DNA of 12,796 nt from Candidatus Eiseniibacteriota bacterium (GTDB lineage: Bacteria > Eisenbacteria > RBG-16-71-46), in assembly GCA_005893365.1 (NCBI GenBank), contig VBPB01000241.1, positions 1-12,796 of the forward strand, in the 5' to 3' direction. Position numbers and translations under genes: made by a program. The notes below the pieces were generated by a model, which was not told the origin of the DNA, did not search any database, and worked only from the letters and a program-made list of their open reading frames with translations. Shown piece by piece: positions 1 to 8,874 of the stretch (position 1 is the stretch's first letter; each line of letters starts with the position of its first letter).

Positions 1-1
1 G

Positions 2-3000
2 GACGACCGCCCGATCACCGGCGTGGGGTTCCGCCCGCGGCACCTGCTCGTCAAGCGCCAGGACACCGCCCCGGCGGTGTGGCGGACCGGCTCCGTGAAC
101 GGGGATGTCACCCTGCCCACGCTCCCGCTCGCCCCCTACGCCAACGGCACGCAGGCGTTCCTGTCGGACGGATTCGAGCTGGGCACCGATGCGGCGGTCA
201 ACACCAGCGGCAAGGTGTACTTCTGGTCCAGCTTCCGCGACGTGGCCTCCATGGACCTCGCCGTCACGGCCACCGTCAGCGATTCGACGCCCAACGAGCG
301 GGACCTGGTCACCTACACCATCCGGGTCAGGAATCTCGGCCCCGAGAATGCGACCGGGGTGGCCTTGCAGGACACGCTCCCACGGGGGGTCACGTATCGG
401 ACGTACGTCCCGAGCCGCGGGGTCTACGACCCTGCCACCGGCATCTGGACCCTGGGCTCGGTGGTCAGCGGCGATTCGGCGACGCTCGCGATCGCGGCGG
501 TGGTGGACACGGGGACGACCGGGACGGCCATCACCAACCTGGCCTCGCTGTCGGCACTCGATCAGACCGATTCCAACAACTCCGACGACCAGGGCTCGGC
601 CACGATCCGGGTCCAGGCCTCGGACCTGGCGCTGCGCATGGAGGCCGATCACCCGTCGCCGCGCGAGACCGACCCGGTCGCCTTCACGCTGACGGTGGTC
701 AACCGCGGCCCCGACGCCGCGACCGGCATCACGGTCCGTGACTCGCTGCCCGCCGGGCTGGACTTCGTGAGCGCCACGCCCAGCCGCGGGGCCTACCTGC
801 CGCCCGCGACCTGGTCGCTCGGCTCGCTCGCGGCCGGCGACTCGGCCACGCTGACCGTCCGGACGACCGTGGCGTTGGGCACCGGGGGCACGACGATCAC
901 CCACCACGCGGCGATCCAGGGATCGGACCAGGCGGATCCACGTGCCGGGGACCGGGCCGATTCCGCGACCGTCTACGTCGCCCTCGCCCCGGGCATCCAG
1001 GTGACCGCGGCGCAGCCCACGGTCACGGAATGGCCCGGGACCCAGACGGTCCGGCTCATGACGCTCACCGTGCTCAACTCGTCCGCGGCGGCCAGCCGCC
1101 TCGACCGGCTCGTCCTGAGCAACCGCACGGCCGGGTCCGGCACGCCGGCGGAGCTCGATGCCGAGCTCGGCGACGTGCGTCTCTACCGCGACGACGGCGA
1201 CGGCAGCTTCGCCCCATCGGCCGACAGCTTGCTCGCCCAGGCGCGCGCGGGGGGCGGCGCGGTCGCCTTCGACACGCTCGGCGTCAGCGTTCCGGCTGGG
1301 TCGCTGGTCCGGCTCCACCTGGTTCTGGACGTCCCGCTCACCGCCCGCGACGGGGACGTGCTGGACCTCGGGATCGACGGCGAGTCGGATGTGGGGTTCG
1401 ACCAGGTCGTCACATTCCTGAATCCCTGGCCCGTGAACCCCGCCGGGGGTGTCACCGTGGACGGCATGGCGGCGGCTCAGATCACGGTGCGCGCCCATCC
1501 GGATTCCCTCATCTCGGTCGGCGCCGTCCGTGTCCTCGCCCTCGATGCGACCCTGCCTCCCAACGGCTACGAGCCGGACGTCCTCAAGGGCGTGAGCCTC
1601 GTGAACCGCGGCGACGCCGCGCCTTCGCTCGACCTGCGGCGCGTGGAGCTATGGGGCGATGGCGGGGACGGCGTCTTCGACGCCGGGTCCGGGGACGACT
1701 TCCCGCTCGGCGTCACAGCCTGGAATGGATCGGCTTGGACGGTCTCCGGACTATTCATCCCGATCCCCGCCGGCGGCCGCCGCATCTTCGCGTCGGCCGA
1801 CGTCGCGGACAGCGCCGGGATCGGCCGGAGGATCGAGCTGGGGTTCGAGGGCCCGGGCACGACGGGCGTGGACGTCTCCAGCGGGAATGACGGCCCGCTC
1901 GACGCGGCGGTGGCCGGCTCCCGCGTGATCACGATCGGTCCGGGTCCGAGCCGGATCGTCGCGGCGGCGTCGCCTCAGACCGCCGGCGTCCTGCTGCCGG
2001 GAGAGTCCGGGATCACGGTATTCCAGTTCAGCCTCCAGAACCTCAGCGCGCAGCCCGAGACGCTGACCTCGGTCACGTTCCAGAACACCAGCAGCGGACC
2101 CGGAACCCCGTCGGAACGCGACGCCGAGTGGCTGCCGCTATCGTTGCGGCTGGAGACCGATCCGATCGCCACGTCGTCCTTCTCCGGCGGGCGCGCCGTG
2201 TTCGGCGGACTGACGGTGACCTTGGGGCCGGGGACGACGACGCGGTTCCAGGTCGCCTCGGGCGCCTCGCTCAAGGCGCGGGACGGCGACCTGCTCGACG
2301 TGTCCATCCCGGGCGCACCCGACCTGATCTTCTCCAAGGGCGTCCTGCTCACCGGCGCGTGGCCGCTCGCGCCCGACGGCAGCTTCACCGTGGACGGGAT
2401 GTCGCTCGCGCAGATCGCGGTCGCCGGCCAGGCCACCCCCGACCTGCTCACCGGCTCGGCTCGCAACAACGCCCTCGACGTGGTGATCCCCGCCAACGGA
2501 TACCAGACGGACACGCTGCAGTTCCTGGTGGTCCAGAACCACGGCGACGCGCAGCCGCTCCTGGACATCCCGCGCGTCGAGGCATGGGCGGACGACGGCG
2601 ACGGGGTGTTCGAGCCCGACCCCGCGTCGGGCACGGCGGACCGCCTGCTGGGACCGCTGTACTTCATCGGCGGGGTCTGGGCGTTGGGCGGCTTCTCGCT
2701 GCCGGTGCCGCCGGGAGGCCAGCGCGTCTTCATCTCGTGCGACGTCGCACGCGACGCCACCGAGAGCCGCACGGTGCGCTTCTCGCTACCCGCTTCCCCG
2801 ATCGTCGGGCTGGGCATGGCGAGCAGCAACGACGGTCCGCGCGACGGCGAACTGTTGAATCCCGTCACCATGACGATCAGCACCATCGACCGGATGACCT
2901 TCACGACCCAGAACATCGCCGCCGGCAGCGCCGCCCCGGGAGACACGCAGATCGTGCTCGCCCACCTGGTCGGCCGGAACACCTACGCCGATTCGACCAA

Positions 3001-6000
3001 GACGCTCACCGGGCTCACGCTGACCAACCTGACGCGCACCCCGGCGGTCGCCAGCCAGTCCGAGTTGGACGGAGAGGTGCAGAGTCTCCAGCTGCGCGCG
3101 GACGCACCGAATGGCCCCGTGCTCGCCACCGGGTACTTCCTGGTCGGGCGGGCGGCCTTCTCCGGCTTCTCGTGGAGCGTTCCGCCCGGAGCCTCCCGGG
3201 ACCTGTACCTGACCGGCGACCTGTCGAGCACCGCGGCCACCGATGGCGATGTGATCGGGGCGGCCGTCAATGTCGAATCCGCGCTCCAGTTCGCCGACTT
3301 CACCAGCCTCTCGGCGCGGTTTCCGCTCAACTCGGGCGCCGCATGGACCGTGGACGGGATGACGGCCGACCAGATCGTGAACTGGGGGGCCCCGGCCGTC
3401 AGCCTCAGTCCGGACGACGTGCCGACCCTGGCCCTGGATTGGACGGTGCCGCGGAACGGCTACCGCGACGATGTGCTGGAGGGCGTGCGTCTGGCGAATG
3501 ACGGCACCGCGACCGCCGCCGACCTGCGGGAGCTCCACCTTTGGAAGGACGGCGGCGACGGGACCTTCGACCGCGGGACCGGAGACGACGTGGACCTGGG
3601 GGCGATGAGCTTCATCGCGGGCCGATGGTCCAGCGCGACCTTGTCCGAACCCCTGGGCCGCGCCGGCGTGAGGCTGTTCGCGTCGGTGGCGCCCTCCTCG
3701 GCGGCCGCCGACTCGGCGAGCGTGCGGCTCGTCATCCCGATCGGCGGGCTCACCGTCACCTCGGCCAATGACGGCCCCACCGACCGGCCGATCGCCAACC
3801 CGGGCGCGCTCCTGATGAGCACCTCGCACCTGCTGGCTTCGCTGGTGATGGGGGCCTCGGTCAGCGTCGTGGGCGACGCCGTCACCGCCCACATGACGGT
3901 CCGCAACCTGGGCCTGCAGGCGATCACGGCGATCACGCCCTCCGCCCTCAAGGCCTCCGGCGACGGCAGGCTGTCGGTGGTGGGCGGGCCGACCCCCGCC
4001 TCGCTCGACCTCGCGCCCGGAACGGAGGGCACTTTCGACTGGACGCTGCGCGCCGACTCGACCGGCACGACGACCTTGTCGGCGGACGCGTCGGGGTTCG
4101 AACTCGGCACCGGCATCCTGAATCAGACCTTGCCGGCGTCGACGAGCCCGCATCAGATCTTCGCCGGCGCCGACAGCCTGCTCATGTACTCGACCGAATC
4201 CATGCCGTTCTCGGTCAATCGCGGACAGACCGGTGTCGTGCCGCTCACGCTGACGTTCACTCACCCCGGCGGATCGGCTGTTTCCGACATCCTGCTGAGG
4301 AACGTCAGCATCCGGCTCGAGAACGAGGCGGGCGACCCGGTGGTGCCGCGGAGTCTGCTGGCGCGCGTGGGCGCGAACGAGGGCACCAGCGTCTATGCGG
4401 AACTCCGGGCGTTGCCGGAGTCGGGCTCACGCATCGATCTCACCCTGTCCCCACCCGTGCGGGTCAGGGGCGGAGGCGGCACGGGCGCGCAGGCGTCGCT
4501 CCGTCTCTCCCTGGACATCCTCGATACCACCTGGGTCGCGAGCGCCGAGGACGCGATCAGCGGCAGTCCGGTGAGGATCGCGCTCGATCGCGGGCAGCCG
4601 TACCCGCTGCTCTCGGGCCTGACGCGGATCGTGGCCGCGGCGACCGAGCTCGACGTGGCCGTGGTGTCGGACGCCGCGCGCACCGCGGCGCGGGGACAGT
4701 CGGCGGTCACGCTGCTCACCGTGCAGGCCACCAACCCGGGCCCCGTGGGCCTGGGTCCGGAGATCCGGCTGAGCACCTTCGGGGTGACGCTGGTGGATTC
4801 GACCCGGACGCCCCTCTCCCGGCCCTCCCGGGTGCTGAAGCGGATCCGGGTGACCGCAGGGACCCAGCTGGTGACCGACCGCTCGCTGACGGCGAGCGAC
4901 GACACGCTGATTACGCTCGATCTCTCGCCGGATCTCACCCTCGCCCTCAACACGCCGGTGACGATCTCGATCGCCGCCGACATCGCGGACTCCGCCGACG
5001 TCGGGGTGGTGCGGCTCCGGCTGGCCGACTCCACCACCTTCGAGGTGCGCAACACCAACACCGGCACGCTTCTCCCGACGATCCAACAGGCTCCGCCGAT
5101 CGAGGGGCCCGCGGTGGCGGTGGTGGCGCGGAGCGACTCCCTGCGCGCGCGGGCCGTCCCCGGCCTGCCGCCGTCGCTAACGGTCGGATCGACCGGCGTC
5201 CTGGCCATGACCGTGCTCCTGTCGCACCCCGGCTCGGCGTGGACCGGGACCATCACCTTGGGCCAGCTGATGGTGCGGTGTCGCGACCAGCTGAGCAACA
5301 CGCTTCCGCCGGCGGCCTTCGTGGACCGCGCGCGGGTGCTCCTGCGGGGGGTCGAGGTGGGGCTGGTCACGAACTTCCCGAGCACGCGGGACGCCTTCGC
5401 CCTGCCGCTGTCCGGGGTCACGCTCGCGCCCGGGGAGCAGGTCCCCGCCGGGCTGTTCCAGATGACGATCGGGGGGCCGGACATCCTGGCGCACGACGCC
5501 AACCTCGGCACTCCGGTCGCCGCGGGGCCCGATATCGGAGCCGAGTTCCCGCTCAGCTCGGGGATCACCGCGCTCGAAGCCCCGGCACGCGACCTGGCGG
5601 TGGGATTCGAGGACCGGATGCCGGCGGTCCTGGTCGCCGACGGCGCCGAGATCCCGGCCGCGCGGCTCGCGTTGCGCAACACCTCGCCCAATGGCCAGAT
5701 CCGGCTGGATCACCTCGTGCTCCTCGCCGCGGATCCGGCGCTGACCGCGATCGCCCTAGGCGACGCGGTCTCCCGGGTCCGTGCCTACACGGCCGATACG
5801 CTGTGGGCGGACACCGGGGACCTCCCCTTGGGGACCACCGCCGGTCTGCTGACGGCGGCGACGACGCTGGTCCTTCCCGGCGGAGCGCCGGTGCCGATCG
5901 AGCTTCGGATCACCCTCCGCCCGGGGGCGCCCTTCGACGGACTAAGGGTGGGTTGTCGCGCCGACGGCATCGGCGTGGTGCAGCCCGGCAGCCCGCTGCT

Positions 6001-6382
6001 GGCGGTCGCGGTCGCGGCCGAGAACGGGCAGAGCTTCCCGTTCTGGACGCAGGCGGCTTCCGCCGGCGCCACCACGCTCACCGACAGCTACGCCAACTTC
6101 CCGAACCCGTTCGCCGCGGGCCGGCAGACGAGCCGCTTCGTCTACTACCTGCGAGGCGACGCGCGGGTGAGGCTCGACCTCTGGACGACCCGCGGTGACC
6201 GTGTGAGGACGCTGCTCGACGACGTGCCGATGGCCCGGGGCCTCCACCAGGACGTGACGTGGGACGGCCGCAACGAGCGCGGGACGGTGGTCGTGAACGG
6301 GGCCTACCTGGCGGAGATCCGGGTCAGGTACCAGGACGGATCGACCGAGCGGATGCTGCGCAAGGTCGCGGTCGTCCGGTAG
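2..6382 (+). CDS. Giant multidomain surface/secreted repeat protein, 5'-truncated, with DUF11-type domains and C-terminal FlgD-like domain
   Basis: The frame is open from base 2 with no stop, so the gene begins before the window. The GTG at 23 lies inside a conserved-looking domain (VGFRPRHLLVKRQ ... DGFELGTDAAVN, to about 250) and is probably not the start. At least 2126 residues are present. Order: two DUF11-type (TIGR01451-like) domains at about 251-615 and 620-985, recognisable by VRNLGPENATGVALQDTLP and VVNRGPDAATGITVRDSLP; three type I repeats (about 990-3825); a CARDB-like beta domain (about 3830-4130); two type II repeats (about 4160-6060); and a C-terminal FlgD-like Ig domain (about 6080-6379) with NFPNPF, WDGRNERG and NGAYLAEI. 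Such C-termini are common on exported proteins of FCB bacteria, where some act as secretion/sorting signals; this role is inferred. The protein is rich in G, A, T, S and D and has no membrane segment. Role unknown; adhesin-like or structural function is a guess. It ends 17 bp from the convergent histidine kinase gene. Confidence 0.9.
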   Translation, partial: DDRPITGVGFRPRHLLVKRQDTAPAVWRTGSVNGDVTLPTLPLAPYANGTQAFLSDGFELGTDAAVNTSGKVYFWSSFRDVASMDLAVTATVSDSTPNERDLVTYTIRVRNLGPENATGVALQDTLPRGVTYRTYVPSRGVYDPATGIWTLGSVVSGDSATLAIAAVVDTGTTGTAITNLASLSALDQTDSNNSDDQGSATIRVQASDLALRMEADHPSPRETDPVAFTLTVVNRGPDAATGITVRDSLPAGLDFVSATPSRGAYLPPATWSLGSLAAGDSATLTVRTTVALGTGGTTITHHAAIQGSDQADPRAGDRADSATVYVALAPGIQVTAAQPTVTEWPGTQTVRLMTLTVLNSSAAASRLDRLVLSNRTAGSGTPAELDAELGDVRLYRDDGDGSFAPSADSLLAQARAGGGAVAFDTLGVSVPAGSLVRLHLVLDVPLTARDGDVLDLGIDGESDVGFDQVVTFLNPWPVNPAGGVTVDGMAAAQITVRAHPDSLISVGAVRVLALDATLPPNGYEPDVLKGVSLVNRGDAAPSLDLRRVELWGDGGDGVFDAGSGDDFPLGVTAWNGSAWTVSGLFIPIPAGGRRIFASADVADSAGIGRRIELGFEGPGTTGVDVSSGNDGPLDAAVAGSRVITIGPGPSRIVAAASPQTAGVLLPGESGITVFQFSLQNLSAQPETLTSVTFQNTSSGPGTPSERDAEWLPLSLRLETDPIATSSFSGGRAVFGGLTVTLGPGTTTRFQVASGASLKARDGDLLDVSIPGAPDLIFSKGVLLTGAWPLAPDGSFTVDGMSLAQIAVAGQATPDLLTGSARNNALDVVIPANGYQTDTLQFLVVQNHGDAQPLLDIPRVEAWADDGDGVFEPDPASGTADRLLGPLYFIGGVWALGGFSLPVPPGGQRVFISCDVARDATESRTVRFSLPASPIVGLGMASSNDGPRDGELLNPVTMTISTIDRMTFTTQNIAAGSAAPGDTQIVLAHLVGRNTYADSTKTLTGLTLTNLTRTPAVASQSELDGEVQSLQLRADAPNGPVLATGYFLVGRAAFSGFSWSVPPGASRDLYLTGDLSSTAATDGDVIGAAVNVESALQFADFTSLSARFPLNSGAAWTVDGMTADQIVNWGAPAVSLSPDDVPTLALDWTVPRNGYRDDVLEGVRLANDGTATAADLRELHLWKDGGDGTFDRGTGDDVDLGAMSFIAGRWSSATLSEPLGRAGVRLFASVAPSSAAADSASVRLVIPIGGLTVTSANDGPTDRPIANPGALLMSTSHLLASLVMGASVSVVGDAVTAHMTVRNLGLQAITAITPSALKASGDGRLSVVGGPTPASLDLAPGTEGTFDWTLRADSTGTTTLSADASGFELGTGILNQTLPASTSPHQIFAGADSLLMYSTESMPFSVNRGQTGVVPLTLTFTHPGGSAVSDILLRNVSIRLENEAGDPVVPRSLLARVGANEGTSVYAELRALPESGSRIDLTLSPPVRVRGGGGTGAQASLRLSLDILDTTWVASAEDAISGSPVRIALDRGQPYPLLSGLTRIVAAATELDVAVVSDAARTAARGQSAVTLLTVQATNPGPVGLGPEIRLSTFGVTLVDSTRTPLSRPSRVLKRIRVTAGTQLVTDRSLTASDDTLITLDLSPDLTLALNTPVTISIAADIADSADVGVVRLRLADSTTFEVRNTNTGTLLPTIQQAPPIEGPAVAVVARSDSLRARAVPGLPPSLTVGSTGVLAMTVLLSHPGSAWTGTITLGQLMVRCRDQLSNTLPPAAFVDRARVLLRGVEVGLVTNFPSTRDAFALPLSGVTLAPGEQVPAGLFQMTIGGPDILAHDANLGTPVAAGPDIGAEFPLSSGITALEAPARDLAVGFEDRMPAVLVADGAEIPAARLALRNTSPNGQIRLDHLVLLAADPALTAIALGDAVSRVRAYTADTLWADTGDLPLGTTAGLLTAATTLVLPGGAPVPIELRITLRPGAPFDGLRVGCRADGIGVVQPGSPLLAVAVAAENGQSFPFWTQAASAGATTLTDSYANFPNPFAAGRQTSRFVYYLRGDARVRLDLWTTRGDRVRTLLDDVPMARGLHQDVTWDGRNERGTVVVNGAYLAEIRVRYQDGSTERMLRKVAVVR
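990..3825 (+). repeat. Three tandem type I protein repeats (about 310-320 codons each) within the giant gene
   Basis: The approximate units are 990-1945, 1946-2884 and 2885-3825. Each carries a TVDGMxxxQI motif (starting near 1454, 2387 and 3347) and an NDGPxD motif (starting at 1886, 2828 and 3767). Between these motifs each unit has a PxNGYxxDxL segment followed by an acidic GDGxFD loop (DGGDGVFDAG, DDGDGVFEPD, DGGDGTFDRG). The motif spacing is 933 and 960 bases for TVDGM, and 942 and 939 bases for NDGP. The copies are diverged at sequence level, so they are old duplications. The acidic loops resemble calcium-binding loops, but binding is inferred. Confidence 0.8.
4160..6060 (+). repeat. 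Two tandem type II protein repeats (about 315-320 codons each) within the giant gene
   Basis: Each unit has two halves. The first half carries a hydrophobic strand ending in SHPG or THPG, followed by an RVLLRG- or LARVGA-like segment (His codons at 4262 and 5225, 963 bases apart). The second half begins ELDVAVVSDAA (near 4645) or DLAVGFEDRM (near 5590) and continues into strand-rich sequence. Approximate units are 4160-5105 and 5106-6060. Identity between the copies is low and rests on motif order and spacing, so this is less certain than the type I array. Confidence 0.55.
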
Positions 6383-6399
6383 CGCCTCTCGTAGCGCCC
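6383..6399. other. Convergent intergenic gap of 17 bp
   Basis: The TAG stop of the giant gene (6380-6382) and the TAG stop of the histidine kinase gene (read on the - strand from 6402 to 6400) face each other across 17 bases. An 8-base direct repeat GTAGCGCC occurs at 6379-6386 and 6391-6398. I see no hairpin followed by a T-run, so no intrinsic terminator can be called. Confidence 0.7.
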
Positions 6400-7791
6400 C
6401 TAGCGGGACGGGGTGCCGGCGCCGGACGCCGGCGCGCCGATCCCGGCGCCGGCGAGGCTGATCGTGAACGTGGTCCCGCGGCCGAGTTCGCTGCGGACCT
6501 CGATCCGGCCCCCCATCGCCTCGACGAGCTGGCGGCTGTACGACAGCCCGATGCCCATGCCGCCGATGGTCCGCGTCGCCGAGCCGTCGCCTTGCTGGAA
6601 CGACTCGAACACGTGGGGCAGTCGCTCCGGCGCGATGCCGGGCCCGCTATCGGTCACCTCGATGGCCACGGCGGTCCGCGCGCCATCCGGCACCTGCCGG
6701 ACCACGACCCGGAGCAGGGTCCCCTGGGGGGTGAACTTGGTGGCGTTCTCCACCAGCGCCTCGACGACCTGCATGAAGCGCGTGCGGTCGAACCGCACCG
6801 GCGGCAATCCCGGCTCGATCGACCAGGTGAACTCACGGAGATACGAGTTGATGAGCGGGCGGCGTTCCTCGCAGAAGAGACGGATGGAGTTGCCGATGTC
6901 GCCCGTCTCCATCTGAAGCACCAGCTTGCCCTGGCTGGACGCCGAGAGGGTCAGCAGTCGTCCCACCATGTCGTTGAGCTTGCGTGCCTCCGCCACGACG
7001 ATCGGCATGATCTCGCGCTCGCGTTCCCGGCTCATCAAGGGATCGAGCAGGAGCTCCAGATAGCCGATGATGATGGTCAGCGGCGTACGCAGCTCATGGC
7101 TCACGTTGGAGAGCAGCTCGGATTTGAGCCGGGCCAGCTCCTTCAGTTCATCGTTGGCACGGCGCAGCTCGAGGTTGTTCCCGGCCATGCGGGCGTGGAG
7201 ATTCAGATTCTGGATCGCCGTGCCGAGCACGGAGCACGAGGCCTGGAGGCTGCTCATCTCGAGCGAGGCGTAGTCCAGCCCGCCGATCCGCGGTCCGAGC
7301 GCGACCAAGCCGATCGGCGTCTCCCGCGCGGTGACCACCGCCATCACCTCGAATGCCGTGCGTTCGGCGAGGATCCCGGCGTCGGTTCCGAAGACCTCGC
7401 CGATCAGGCTCTTCGGCACCGGCTGCAGATCCACGGCCGCGTCACGGAGGAGCGTGGCCTCGCACGCGGCGCCGGTGGCACGCGCCAGCGACTGGCTGAT
7501 CCCGTGCGCCCGGATCAGCACGGCCGTCCGGTCGCCGCTCGACAGGAGCCAGAGCGCGGCCTTCGCGGTGCCGAATCGGCCCATGAGGTTGTAGAGCACC
7601 AGGTCCGCCATGTGGAAGAGGTCCGGCGAGGCGCTGAGGTTCTGGCTCAACTCGGACAGCGAGAGCAGGCTGTGCTCGCGCAAGGCTGCGAGATGCAGGG
7701 CGTGATCGATGCGGCCCTGATCGGAGGCTCGCCCCGAGGCGGGGCTCGACTCGTCCTCGGGCGGCGGGCGACGGGCGGGCTCGGCGCTCAT
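6400..7791 (-). CDS. Soluble GAF-domain sensor histidine kinase
   Basis: 463 residues; autophosphorylates on His and would pass phosphate to a response regulator, none of which is encoded here. There is no signal peptide or membrane segment, so it is cytoplasmic. A charged N-terminal tail (1-30) is followed by a GAF-like domain (about 46-196). A short coiled coil (about 200-225) leads into the HisKA H-box SNVSHELRTPL with His232. The HATPase domain has an N-box (VENATKFTP, Asn349), G1 box DSGPGI (381-386), F-box FESF (395-398) and G2 box GMGIGL (411-416). All key catalytic motifs are intact. The C-terminus is Ala/Gly/Pro-rich and lacks a receiver domain. Its ATG overlaps the STAS gene's TGA by one base (TGATG), implying translational coupling as the last gene of the operon. 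The ligand of the GAF-like domain cannot be told. Confidence 0.93.
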   Translation of the reverse strand: MSAEPARRPPPEDESSPASGRASDQGRIDHALHLAALREHSLLSLSELSQNLSASPDLFHMADLVLYNLMGRFGTAKAALWLLSSGDRTAVLIRAHGISQSLARATGAACEATLLRDAAVDLQPVPKSLIGEVFGTDAGILAERTAFEVMAVVTARETPIGLVALGPRIGGLDYASLEMSSLQASCSVLGTAIQNLNLHARMAGNNLELRRANDELKELARLKSELLSNVSHELRTPLTIIIGYLELLLDPLMSREREREIMPIVVAEARKLNDMVGRLLTLSASSQGKLVLQMETGDIGNSIRLFCEERRPLINSYLREFTWSIEPGLPPVRFDRTRFMQVVEALVENATKFTPQGTLLRVVVRQVPDGARTAVAIEVTDSGPGIAPERLPHVFESFQQGDGSATRTIGGMGIGLSYSRQLVEAMGGRIEVRSELGRGTTFTISLAGAGIGAPASGAGTPSR

Positions 7792-8144
7792 CAGGCGGCC
7801 TTCGACTCGCCGAGCGCCCCGGCTTCCGTCGCGTGGACGTTCAGGAAGGCGTCGAGGTTCAGCAGGCGGATGACGGATTCCACGGACGGCGACAGCGCGA
7901 CCAGGTGGAGGCTGGAGCCCGCCTCCCGATAGCGCTCCGCGGTCGCCAGGAGCGCGCCGACCCCGCTCGAGGCGATGAAGCTGACGCTCTCGAGATTGAG
8001 CAGCAGGCGACGCCCGGACTCCGCGGCGGCCGCACAGCGCTCGGCCAGCTGCGGCGCGGTCGTGGAATCGAGGCGACCCGAGACCCGCAGCACCAGCACC
8101 TGGTCGGTGGCGGGCCCTTCGACGATTTCAAACGAATCAGGCAT
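7791..8144 (-). CDS. STAS-domain anti-sigma factor antagonist (SpoIIAA/RsbV-like)
   Basis: 117 residues, the usual size for a single STAS domain. In partner switching such proteins bind an RsbW-type kinase when dephosphorylated, releasing a sigma factor or other target. Visible motifs are the first strand VLVLRVSGRLDSTTAP and the conserved loop LNLESVSFIASSGVGALL. The first Ser of the SSG triplet (Ser59) aligns with the phosphorylated Ser of SpoIIAA. The residue before it is Ala rather than the usual Asp, which is mildly unusual. The start is well supported by AAGGAG seven bases upstream of the ATG. The gene overlaps the end of the phosphatase/ATPase gene by 8 bases and is followed by the histidine kinase. 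Likely partners are the fused phosphatase and RsbW-like ATPase just upstream, inferred from context. Confidence 0.93.
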   Translation of the reverse strand: MPDSFEIVEGPATDQVLVLRVSGRLDSTTAPQLAERCAAAAESGRRLLLNLESVSFIASSGVGALLATAERYREAGSSLHLVALSPSVESVIRLLNLDAFLNVHATEAGALGESKAA

Positions 8145-8874
8145 GGCGTGGCTCCTTCTGCGCCGAACGCGCGGAGTCGTGATCGAAGGCGACGAGCGTG
8201 ATGTTGCCCTCGGGGGTCCGAGGGTGATAGGTCAGGGTCTGGGCGCCGCGGTGGATGATGTCGAGTCCGAAGCCGCGGCCGCGTCTCCACGCACCCCGAT
8301 CGGAGAAATCGGTCGCGCGCCAGCGGACCGCATCGAACGGTTGGCCGGAGTCGCGGAGCAGGAACTGGAGCGATCCCTCCGGCCCGTCGGGAGCAAGGCC
8401 CGAGGCGCGGGCCGGCACGTGCCACACCTCGAACGTCCGCGAGGGATCGCCGCGGTACCCGTGTTCGCCGATGTTGATGCCCAGTTCGTGCAGCACGGCG
8501 TGGATGATCTCGACCAAGGGGCCCGCCTGGTCCGCGACGCCGGGGCAGGCGTCGAGCCATTCCCGAAGCCCGCTCATGACCAGGTCGTCGGCGTGCACCT
8601 CGATGCACCGGCCCGCGGCGCGGGCCGCCGCCAGGGAGGCGGAGGGGTCCTTGCACCCCGCGCCGGCCACCGGCGGCGCGGCGGCGCGCGCCGGGACCCG
8701 AGCGATGACCAGCATGCTCTCGTCGTCGCCGGCCGGGCCGCCGTTCACCCAGGCCTCGACCGCCCGATGCACGTCGCCGAGCACCGCGTCCGCCCCCCGG
8801 GGAGCCGATTCGCGCACGACGGCCTCGAGGCGCTCGAAGCCGAACTGCTCGCGGCCCGAGGGATCGAAGGCCTC
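8137..8874 (-). CDS. 3' part of the phosphatase gene: end of PP2C domain plus RsbW-like HATPase domain (frameshifted from the 5' part)
   Basis: Continues the phosphatase domain of the preceding fragment in another frame. It starts at EAFDPSGREQFG, typical of the region just after the TDG motif of SpoIIE-type PP2C domains, and includes the final metal-site motif GDDES (codons at 8719-8730). After an Ala-rich linker comes an RsbW/SpoIIAB-like GHKL ATPase: N-box HELGINIGEHG (near 8461-8493), a DSGQPF motif and a glycine loop RGRGFGL. Such domains phosphorylate STAS proteins and bind sigma factors. The TGA stop at 8137-8139 lies 8 bases inside the STAS gene. The frame is open back to 9009, but that upstream stretch is low-quality Arg/Cys-rich shadow sequence, so an independent start there is unlikely. 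Domain identity is confident; whether it is expressed depends on the frameshift. Confidence 0.85.
   Translation of the reverse strand, partial: EAFDPSGREQFGFERLEAVVRESAPRGADAVLGDVHRAVEAWVNGGPAGDDESMLVIARVPARAAAPPVAGAGCKDPSASLAAARAAGRCIEVHADDLVMSGLREWLDACPGVADQAGPLVEIIHAVLHELGINIGEHGYRGDPSRTFEVWHVPARASGLAPDGPEGSLQFLLRDSGQPFDAVRWRATDFSDRGAWRRGRGFGLDIIHRGAQTLTYHPRTPEGNITLVAFDHDSARSAQKEPRHA
8152..8157 (-). promoter_or_regulatory. Strong Shine-Dalgarno site for the STAS gene
   Basis: On the - strand AAGGAG ends 7 bases before the ATG at 8144-8142. It lies inside the last codons of the upstream gene, so the STAS gene can be translated independently of that gene's reading frame. It is the clearest ribosome-binding site in the operon. 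Confidence 0.8.

Noticed and set aside
2786..4264. A 492-codon open frame on the - strand within the giant gene
   Set aside because: Arg/Gly/Val/His-rich shadow of the repeat-coding region, with no start context or motifs.
6412..6456. GC-rich inverted repeats near the convergent gene ends, resembling a terminator
   Set aside because: They lie within the Ala/Gly/Pro-rich C-terminal codons of the histidine kinase and have no T-run after them on either strand.
6259..7932. A 557-codon open frame on the + strand opposite the histidine kinase
   Set aside because: It is a mirror of the kinase and STAS coding sequence, starting inside the giant gene; it has no domain features and low-complexity composition.
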